The notes beneath the pieces were generated by a model. The model made no database searches, was not told the DNA's origin, and saw only the letters and a list, made by a program, of their open reading frames with translations. Position numbers and translations under genes: made by a program. From the NCBI GenBank assembly GCA_050295975.1, contig JBNKQR010000013.1:1-60046 (forward strand): a stretch of DNA of 60,046 nucleotides, written 5' to 3'. Shown here piece after piece: positions 53,563-60,046 of the stretch (the stretch's first letter is position 1; each line of letters begins with the position of its first letter). This stretch comes from JAPHTQ01 sp050295975 (GTDB taxonomy: Bacteria > Pseudomonadota > Gammaproteobacteria > Thiohalomonadales > Thiohalomonadaceae).

Positions 53563-54839
53563 GTGTGCTACTAACCCTGCTGCTGATCCTGCTGGCACTC
53601 CTCGGGGCACCACTGTTTGTGGTCATTGCTGCCAGTGCCATGCTTGGCTTCTATATGACAGACGTGGATCTCTCGGTGGTCGCCATTGAGTTTTACCGCC
53701 TGGCGGAGATGCCGATCCTGCTTGCTATCCCGCTATTCACGTTTGCTGGCTACCTGCTCAGTGAAAGCCGCGCACCAACCCGACTGGTAAACCTGACCCA
53801 GGCACTTCTCGGCTGGATGCCCGGTGGTCTTGCCATCGTCGCCCTCACAACCTGTGCGCTATTTACCGCCTTCACCGGCGCCTCCGGTGTCACCATCGTT
53901 GCCCTCGGTGCGCTGCTCTACCCGGCAATGAGCAAGGCCGGTTACAGCGAAAACTTTAACCTCGGCTTGATCACCACCTCTGGTAGCCTTGGCCTGCTCT
54001 TCGCTCCGTCTCTGCCACTGATCCTCTACGGCATCATCGTGCAACAACTTGGGGTCGGCCCATCGTTGACCCTTGATGAACTGTTTCTCGCCGGTCTGTT
54101 ACCTGGCCTGCTGATGCTGGTGGTGTTATCGGGCTGGAGTGTCTGGAGCAATCGCGTACGCGAGCTTCACGCCTGCTGCTGGAGCAACATCGGTCCTGCG
54201 CTGTGTGAAGCAGCCTGGGAACTGCCACTGCCGATTATTATTCTCGGTGGTATCTACAGCGGCTACTTCGCCGTCTCCGAAGCGGCGGCAGTGACCGTTA
54301 TTTACATCTTTATCGTCGAGGTATTGATCCACAAAGAGATCCCGTGGACCCGTCTACCGCAGGTGGTGCGTGAAGCGATGGTGATGGTGGGTGCGATACT
54401 GGTGATTCTGGGTGTGTCACTGGCTTCGACCAACTACCTGATCGATGCACAGATTCCCACCAAGCTGTTTGAATTTATCCGCGGCAACATCTCAGACAAA
54501 CTGACCTTCCTGATCCTGCTGAATATCTTCCTGCTGATCCTCGGCACCATGCTCGATATTTTTTCCGCACTGGTGATTATGGTACCGCTGTTGTTGCCTA
54601 TCGCAGTGGGCTACGGCATCGACCCGGTACACCTGGGGATCATCTTCCTTGCCAACATGCAGATCGGCTACTTCACCCCACCAGTGGGGATGAACCTGTT
54701 CATCGCCAGCTTCCGCTTTAACCGTCCGGTGACTCAGCTCTACCGCTCTACCCTGCCGTTCTTCTTCCTGCTGCTGTTCACCGTGCTGATAATCACCTAC
54801 TGGCCGTGGTTGTCATTGTGGCTGCCAGGAAGGATGTAG
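53559..54839 (+). CDS. dctM: TRAP transporter large permease (DctM family)
   Basis: The 426-aa inner-membrane protein has about twelve TM helices and the conserved 'AIPLFTFAGYLLSES', 'FTAFTGASGVTIVALGALLYP' and 'GLLFAPSLPLILYG' segments. It catalyses Na+-driven uptake of the substrate given by the P subunit. The start is a TTG at 53559 overlapping the dctQ stop, or a GTG at 53565. Its stop lies 2 bp from the stop of the convergent FecR gene, with no terminator between. Confidence 0.95.
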   Translation: MSVLLTLLLILLALLGAPLFVVIAASAMLGFYMTDVDLSVVAIEFYRLAEMPILLAIPLFTFAGYLLSESRAPTRLVNLTQALLGWMPGGLAIVALTTCALFTAFTGASGVTIVALGALLYPAMSKAGYSENFNLGLITTSGSLGLLFAPSLPLILYGIIVQQLGVGPSLTLDELFLAGLLPGLLMLVVLSGWSVWSNRVRELHACCWSNIGPALCEAAWELPLPIIILGGIYSGYFAVSEAAAVTVIYIFIVEVLIHKEIPWTRLPQVVREAMVMVGAILVILGVSLASTNYLIDAQIPTKLFEFIRGNISDKLTFLILLNIFLLILGTMLDIFSALVIMVPLLLPIAVGYGIDPVHLGIIFLANMQIGYFTPPVGMNLFIASFRFNRPVTQLYRSTLPFFFLLLFTVLIITYWPWLSLWLPGRM

Positions 54840-54841
54840 GC

Positions 54842-56362
54842 TTATCGGCGGGCAAATACAGCAACACCAGCAATACTGCCATTACCAATAAACAAATTGT
54901 ATCCAGCTACAGCTCCTTCCGCGTTAGAACCAACAAATCTTCCACTGATCACAGAACCATTTTGAGCCCCTGCACCATAACTACTATCCAGATTGATTCC
55001 ATTCCCATAGAAATCGGAAATATTCTGATTACTAGCGCTATATGTCGTAGGGACTCTAAAAGCATCCGCGGTAAGGGATACATCCATCTGTGCAGTACCA
55101 AAATTCACCGTCAAACTGCCCGACGTAATTCCTGGATCCGGACTACCAGCATAGGTCGCAACACCACCTTGATAGGTGTATGTGTATGAACCAGTAGTCG
55201 GCAAATCAGCGGTATTAACAATAACATTAGTGGCAGTTATGTAGTTAACAAAGTCGGTACTTGAGCCAGCAACCCCAGTCGGATTACCCGCCACATCATC
55301 CAAAACGAGCATATCCAAGCCACTATATTGGCCCCAGTTGATAGTGCTATCACCAGCTGCTAGTGAATTGAAATTCAAAGCACCATTGTTTGTTGGACTC
55401 ACCTGGTAATTGCTAATGCCGCCCCCACCGCTCGCACTTAGCAACTCACCATTGCTACCTACAGTCACCGTACCAGCAAAGAAATCCCCTTGCGCAACAG
55501 GTAAGCTGATATTCGCAATACCATAGGGTCCCGGTGATACTGTTGCGCCTGTTCCTAAAGACAGTATCTGTCCCGCCGACACATCGGCCATCAGGGTATA
55601 AATCCGGCTATTGTCCTGTTGGGTGAACGCAGTTCGCGTATAGCTATCTTTTCCACCTGAAGTCTTCTGACCATCCGGTTCTTCAAACGCGGCGAACTCG
55701 ACAAAGACCGGTGCGAGATCCGGACGCAGTTCTGGCGGTGCGTCGATAAACGGTACATAACCCACCTCACCGGGTCCGAGCAACAGTTCACCCGTTGCGG
55801 TGGAGAGCAGCACCTCTCCTTCCAGCACCATTATGTAGGTTCCGGGTGCCATGCCCGGCAGTTCCGGCAGACCTTCAGGCGGAATGTAAATGGTATCGAA
55901 GACCGTGCCACGAATACCGATGGTGGCCACGGGGGTACGGTATTTCACCGCTTCCGGCCTTTCATGACCGATAGCACCGGTAATGGCACGCAACCCACCG
56001 CGTACCAGCTCACCGACCTGAGTCCCTTCGCCTGGAGCCTTGGCGTTGTACTCCTGTGCTTCGATGCGAAACTCGGTGCCTGCCTTAAGGGCGATCATTG
56101 CGCCATCACTCATTCGCAATTGCGCACTACTGGCAGCACCGGTGCGAATCGTGTCACCGACCTGCAACAGATCGCCGCGCTTCGCTTCTCTTGGTTCTGC
56201 ATCAACGCTAATGATCTGCACTTCACCGCGGACAAATAGCAGGCGACCTGCCGACTGCGCAGCATGAATACTCAGGCTATAGAACAGTGTCAGTAGCAGC
56301 AGTGAGAGTTGCAGCACAAATGTTGCCGTGTATGTGGGTCTGGATGTAGTAGTCCGTGACAT
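54842..56362 (-). CDS. Secreted FecR-domain protein with TbpB-type C-terminal barrel (candidate T11SS cargo)
   Basis: The 506-aa protein has a Sec signal peptide without a lipobox Cys (YSLSIHAAQSAG), then a FecR domain (about 40-200, VRGEVQIISVDAEPREAKRGDLLQVGDTIRTG, TPVATIGIRGTVFDTIY). A low-complexity Gly/Ser/Asn region follows. The C-terminus reads NGSVISGRFVGSNAEG and ends AGVAVFARR, close to the GxFxGxxAxxxAG pattern of TbpB/hemophilin-like eight-strand barrels that direct Slam/type 11 secretion. The TPR/barrel gene lies 10 nt upstream on the same strand. The protein is probably extracellular; its ligand is unknown. Confidence 0.85.
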   Translation of the reverse strand: MSRTTTSRPTYTATFVLQLSLLLLTLFYSLSIHAAQSAGRLLFVRGEVQIISVDAEPREAKRGDLLQVGDTIRTGAASSAQLRMSDGAMIALKAGTEFRIEAQEYNAKAPGEGTQVGELVRGGLRAITGAIGHERPEAVKYRTPVATIGIRGTVFDTIYIPPEGLPELPGMAPGTYIMVLEGEVLLSTATGELLLGPGEVGYVPFIDAPPELRPDLAPVFVEFAAFEEPDGQKTSGGKDSYTRTAFTQQDNSRIYTLMADVSAGQILSLGTGATVSPGPYGIANISLPVAQGDFFAGTVTVGSNGELLSASGGGGISNYQVSPTNNGALNFNSLAAGDSTINWGQYSGLDMLVLDDVAGNPTGVAGSSTDFVNYITATNVIVNTADLPTTGSYTYTYQGGVATYAGSPDPGITSGSLTVNFGTAQMDVSLTADAFRVPTTYSASNQNISDFYGNGINLDSSYGAGAQNGSVISGRFVGSNAEGAVAGYNLFIGNGSIAGVAVFARR

Positions 56363-56372
56363 GAGCGTTCTC

Positions 56373-57722
56373 CTAGAAATAGCGCAGTGCGCTCAGTTGG
56401 GCGGTCCAACGGTCATTCTCATAGAACCGTACAGTCGACGTCTGTTTCCGGTAATCGATATCAGCTTCCAGTTGCCAGTTACGGGCAACAGTGCGGCGCC
56501 ATTGCAGATTCAGATCCACCGCATCGTCGATCCGATCCTGGGTTGTGGTGCCCGGATTATAGAGAGGGTGTGGCGCGTAACTATCAGCATAGGCGGTACG
56601 ACTCAGGCTCAGTCCCGTTGCCAGCTGATGACCACCTTGAAGTACAAAGTTCATCCTGCCGCCTAGTGAATAGCGCAGAGCATCACCGCCAGTGCGATTG
56701 TTGCTTGCCGTCTCCTGTTCGATATCGAGGGTAAGCGCACCGCTACGCTGCGGACTCCAGGTTTTGTTCAGCTCACCACTGATTGCAGTCATGTCGTAAT
56801 CGTAGCTATCGGGATCAAAACGGTAGGTGTGCAGTTTGAGACCGAGCCGCCCCTGCAGATCGGCATCGAGACGTCTCTCCCAAAAGGCACTGACACCGAA
56901 GTGATCGCGGAAGCCGGTGTTATCGAGCCAGAGCTTGTTAGCTTGCAGGCCAAGATCGTAACTATTACTGGCATCCATAGTGGTATTCAGCACTACCCCT
57001 GCATGCAGCAGACCCAGATTGAACTGAGTGGCGTCGCTCTCCTGATAGTTTCGAATCTGAGCATGGAAGGTGGTTTCCAGTCGACGCTTCTCACTCAGTT
57101 TATATGGTTGCCACCAGGTTCCGCGCAGCAGGCTGAAGGCACTCTCTGTAGGTTTAACCGCCAATGAAATCGGACCCAGATTGATACCCATGTCGGGATA
57201 ACTGCCGACATTACTGTCATAGCCCAGGCTGAGTCCGAGAAGACGTACCGGCCTGGGTGTGCCTGAGAGACGTGGACGAAGAATGTCCTGAAAACGGGCC
57301 ATGCTCTCCTGCGCGGCAGGCGGTGGATTCTGGGTTTTAAGGATTTCGAGCTGTTCCTGAGCCTGCTCGTTCAGACCGACAGCGATGTAGGCGCCAACCA
57401 GTTCCATACGCGCCGCGGCATAATTGGGCTGGGTCTGCACCGCCCGCTCCAGGGCGAAAACCGCCTGGGCAGGTTGACCAGCGCGCATCGCTGCGATGCC
57501 GAGCAGATAGTCGAATTCGGGGTCACCCGCTTCGTCCAGAGATGCCTTTTCCAGTAACGTATAGGCCTGTTGGTACTTCTCCTGAGCCAGTAGTTTCTTG
57601 GCGCGACTCTGGATATCGGACTCGGCAAAAACCTGACAAGGCAACGTAAGGAGAGTGAGAAATAGCAGTGTATAAACGCTGCGATGTACCGAATTGGTAG
57701 ATAAGCGTGTTGATACGATCAT
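56373..57722 (-). CDS. TPR plus beta-barrel outer-membrane protein (Slam/DUF560-like)
   Basis: From ATG 57722, supported by GAGGG six to seven bases upstream, the product is 449 aa. It has a signal peptide (TLPCQVFAES), TPRs at about 30-165 (KKLLAQEKYQQAYTLLEKA, YLLGIAAMRAGQPAQAVFALERAVQ), then a barrel-like C-terminal half with alternating strands, beginning GLSLGYDSNVGSY and ending LSALRYF. TPR followed by a barrel is the architecture of Slam/type 11 translocators. It lies between a CHASE2 cyclase gene and a FecR-barrel gene. A PgaA- or generic TPR-porin is the alternative. Confidence 0.85.
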   Translation of the reverse strand: MIVSTRLSTNSVHRSVYTLLFLTLLTLPCQVFAESDIQSRAKKLLAQEKYQQAYTLLEKASLDEAGDPEFDYLLGIAAMRAGQPAQAVFALERAVQTQPNYAAARMELVGAYIAVGLNEQAQEQLEILKTQNPPPAAQESMARFQDILRPRLSGTPRPVRLLGLSLGYDSNVGSYPDMGINLGPISLAVKPTESAFSLLRGTWWQPYKLSEKRRLETTFHAQIRNYQESDATQFNLGLLHAGVVLNTTMDASNSYDLGLQANKLWLDNTGFRDHFGVSAFWERRLDADLQGRLGLKLHTYRFDPDSYDYDMTAISGELNKTWSPQRSGALTLDIEQETASNNRTGGDALRYSLGGRMNFVLQGGHQLATGLSLSRTAYADSYAPHPLYNPGTTTQDRIDDAVDLNLQWRRTVARNWQLEADIDYRKQTSTVRFYENDRWTAQLSALRYF

Positions 57723-57858
57723 GAAAGTCCCTCTGTATTCCACTACCTTGCGCGCCACTTTCTTTGAGTGACACTGTTTTTCTCCAGGTATTCTACTGCC
57801 CTCGTTTTTGTGATGTCCATCACAAATTCAGGGTATATGCTTTAACGGACCAGCGTAG

Positions 57859-60046
57859 CTACTTTTCGCTCCGGACATAGACTCCTTGCCAGTCTGCATC
57901 CAGTGTTTGCTCCCGCAACTCGGCAATCCGCTCCCGATAGAGGCGGTAGAGGGCCAATTCTGGTTGCATCTCCTGCAATCTGGAAAACAGACCGTCCGCC
58001 TCGTCCCACCTGCGATTTCGGTAGGCATCCTGCGCCTGATCCAGCATCTCAATCTCTTGCAGTAACTCTACATTCGCCTTGTTACGGTGACAAACCGGCT
58101 GAAAGATGTGTACCGCCTGTGCTTTGCCCTTGACCTGTATCCGATCCAGATCACGATAAAGAAACAGCTCACCCGCCAGTTCACGGGTACGCTCTCCGAT
58201 GATCAGACCTACGCCGTAATACTTGGTTGTGCCCTCAAGGCGAGAACCGAGATTCACCGCATCACCCAGCACCGTATAGCTGCGGCGGTACTCGGACCCC
58301 ATGTCGCCGACGCTCATTACACCGCTGTTAATGCCGATTCCGATATTCGCGGGTTGCCACCCCAGTGCAGCAAACTCATGTTTGAGTCGCTCCACCTCAA
58401 TCTGCATTGCCAGTGCCGCCTCAATGGAATGTACCGCATGTTGCGGGTCATCCACCGGTGCGCCCCAGAAGGCCATCACCATATCGCCCACATATTTATC
58501 GATGGTGCCGTGGTGGTTGAAGATAATGCGGGTCATTGGTGTAAAGAAGCGATTCAGATAGCGCTTCAGTTCGTCTGCCGGGAGTGATTCAGAAATGGTG
58601 GTAAAGCCGCGGATGTCGGAGAAGAGTACGGTTAGCTCCCTGGCATGACCTTCAGTGTCATACTCATCGGGTCGCTCACTCATCTCCTCTACCAGCTCTG
58701 AAGGTACGTACTGGCCGAAGATCCCTTTCATGCGCAGTCGAGTCAGCGACTCGAAGAAGAATCCCCAGGCCAGGTTCCCCATCACCAGCAGCGAGATCAG
58801 TAACGAGGGTCCTGCCAGGTTGAGAATCAACCCCTCATTACTCCAGAACCACTCGGTTATACCGAGAATAAGCGCGGCGCTGAAACCACTTACCAGTAGT
58901 AGCCATGCAGCCGAGAGACGAGGCAGTAAAAATATCAGCAGCACTCCTGGCAACAGGCTCAGCATCAGGTTGGCGCCTTTCGCCCATGAGGGTATCACCA
59001 GGTAGTGATTATCCAGCATTGCTGCGATCAGGTTGGCGTGGACCTCCACCCCTGCATAGGCGGGTGCGACCGGGGTGGCGCGCATGTCGAAAAGACCCGC
59101 TGCAGTGGTACCAATCAGGACGATGGCCCCAGCCAATTGCTCTGGAGGTGCCAGCCCCTGCAAAACAGTGTATGCCGGGAGATAGGGAAAACTTCCTTGA
59201 GGACCGCGAAACGGTACCAAAATCTGCCCTGTCTCATCGAGCGGAATGGTCAGCGCATCGCCAAAACGCAGAAATTCGATGTGCTCTTTACCACGAATAG
59301 GTTTGGTCACCAGAGTAGCCTGTTCCAGGAACTGGTAACGGCGCACCGTCTCAAGTGCCAGCGAAGGATAGAGCTGGCCATTGAAGCGACTGAACAGCGG
59401 CACCCTCCGCACCACCCCGTCCGGATCGGGGAACAGGCTAAAAAAACCACCACTGGTAGTCGCCTGTTGCAGGATCGGCACTGAACCCGTGTAACCGGCC
59501 ATCGTCTCAAGTACCAGTTGTGAGATCACCTGGGGATTAGTCAGTGGCAAGGGTGGTGGTAACAGGCCGACATTCTCTTCGCGGATGGGATCAAAAACAT
59601 AACCAAGAATTACTTCACTATGGGCCATGGTCTCAGCCAGTGCAGCATCGGCATCAAGCCTGGGGGCCAATGCTGCAATCTCCCTGCGTAGCGAAGTAAA
59701 CCGCTGACCCTGAGGCAGACGTTCATTCAATTCAGTGGCGGGATTACGCTCCGGTTCGGCCAGCAGCATATCCAGTGCGATAACTACTGCACCGGCCTCA
59801 TGCAGTTTTGTAACCAGTTCACCGATAGTGCGGCGACTCCAGGGCCAGCGTCCAATTTCATGCAGGGAGGTTTCATCAATATCGACAATAACAATACGCG
59901 AGTCCACATCGACCTTCTCTGGAAGATGTGTTTGCATACGCAGGTTGTAGACGAACAGCTCCAGTCGCTGGAACAGATCTTTCATCCCAGGAATCGTACC
60001 GTGTTCCAGTCCGAGCACGAGTACCATCAACACCCCGCCAAAGAGT
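57859..60046 (-). CDS. CHASE2-domain class III adenylate cyclase, 5' end beyond the window
   Basis: About 728 codons are visible and the frame stays open to the edge, so the true start probably lies outside. It has an extracytoplasmic CHASE2 domain (about 35-330, VDVDSRIVIVDIDETSLHEIGRWPW), three TM helices (about 345-420) and a class III cyclase domain (TVLFSDIRGFTTISESLP, TIDKYVGDMVMAFWGAP, YTVLGDAVNLGSRLEG). Both metal Asp, the adenine-selecting Lys in DKYVGD and the transition-state Asn/Arg region are present, so it should make cAMP. It lies upstream of the TPR-barrel gene and may be co-transcribed. Confidence 0.92.
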   Translation of the reverse strand, partial: LFGGVLMVLVLGLEHGTIPGMKDLFQRLELFVYNLRMQTHLPEKVDVDSRIVIVDIDETSLHEIGRWPWSRRTIGELVTKLHEAGAVVIALDMLLAEPERNPATELNERLPQGQRFTSLRREIAALAPRLDADAALAETMAHSEVILGYVFDPIREENVGLLPPPLPLTNPQVISQLVLETMAGYTGSVPILQQATTSGGFFSLFPDPDGVVRRVPLFSRFNGQLYPSLALETVRRYQFLEQATLVTKPIRGKEHIEFLRFGDALTIPLDETGQILVPFRGPQGSFPYLPAYTVLQGLAPPEQLAGAIVLIGTTAAGLFDMRATPVAPAYAGVEVHANLIAAMLDNHYLVIPSWAKGANLMLSLLPGVLLIFLLPRLSAAWLLLVSGFSAALILGITEWFWSNEGLILNLAGPSLLISLLVMGNLAWGFFFESLTRLRMKGIFGQYVPSELVEEMSERPDEYDTEGHARELTVLFSDIRGFTTISESLPADELKRYLNRFFTPMTRIIFNHHGTIDKYVGDMVMAFWGAPVDDPQHAVHSIEAALAMQIEVERLKHEFAALGWQPANIGIGINSGVMSVGDMGSEYRRSYTVLGDAVNLGSRLEGTTKYYGVGLIIGERTRELAGELFLYRDLDRIQVKGKAQAVHIFQPVCHRNKANVELLQEIEMLDQAQDAYRNRRWDEADGLFSRLQEMQPELALYRLYRERIAELREQTLDADWQGVYVRSEK

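Overview
The window looks like a chromosome segment of a gammaproteobacterium. Housekeeping blocks follow gammaproteobacterial order (der-bamB-yfgM-hisS-ispG-rodZ-pilW-rlmN-ndk; iscR-iscS-iscU-iscA-hscB-hscA-fdx-iscX; queA-tgt-yajC-secD-secF). An orphan SoxXA-binding-like lipoprotein, a second cysteine desulfurase in the isc operon, a 33-haem lipoprotein and a TatT-type TRAP transporter suggest a sulfur-oxidising, redox-active lineage of the Chromatiales/Thiotrichales kind. This is inference; the species was not identified. Assignments come from reading translations and motifs; no database search was run.

Layout. 1-5.4 kb (minus): the first codons of tadA at the left edge, then a giant multihaem c-type cytochrome lipoprotein lying between guaA and tadA. 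5.5-14.5 kb: an OsmC-like protein, a GGDEF-EAL protein, nfo, cmoA-cmoB, a membrane GGDEF protein, an FlK-like thioesterase, and guaB on the minus strand. guaB and guaA, usually adjacent, are therefore about 7.6 kb apart. 14.6-17.5 kb: SoxK-like lipoprotein, xseA, an M23 peptidase and DUF2798. 17.6-20.5 kb: a TlpA thioredoxin / DUF4266 lipoprotein / DUF3570 beta-barrel / ApbE cluster. 20.5-25 kb: slyD, a decayed copy of its 3' end with terminator, a small membrane protein, an M15 peptidase, a PhoD-like phosphatase and DUF2892; this is the most accessory-looking stretch.

25.1-43.2 kb (minus): a long essential block covering ribosome assembly (der), outer-membrane assembly (bamB), translation (hisS), isoprenoids (ispG), cell shape (rodZ), pili (pilW), 23S/tRNA methylation (rlmN), nucleotides (ndk) and Fe-S assembly (isc) with cysE and trmJ just upstream. 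The iscR promoter carries an apparent IscR type 1 site overlapping the end of cysE, and trmJ appears to start at ATT. 43.2-45.2 kb: suhB, a small hypothetical gene and a GH114 lipoprotein. 45.3-50.7 kb (minus): the queuosine and Sec operon.

50.7-60 kb: an imperfect inverted repeat, tRNA-Leu(CAA) with its own promoter, a hairpin-rich segment ending in a second copy of the tRNA 3' end, a tatT-dctPQM TRAP operon, and, converging on it, a three-gene operon. That operon holds a CHASE2 adenylate cyclase, a TPR/beta-barrel outer-membrane protein and a FecR-domain exoprotein whose C-terminus resembles a TbpB-type barrel. I read it as a candidate type 11 (Slam-like) secretion pair with a cyclase attached. 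This and the TlpA-DUF4266-DUF3570-ApbE cluster are the best candidates for undescribed systems.
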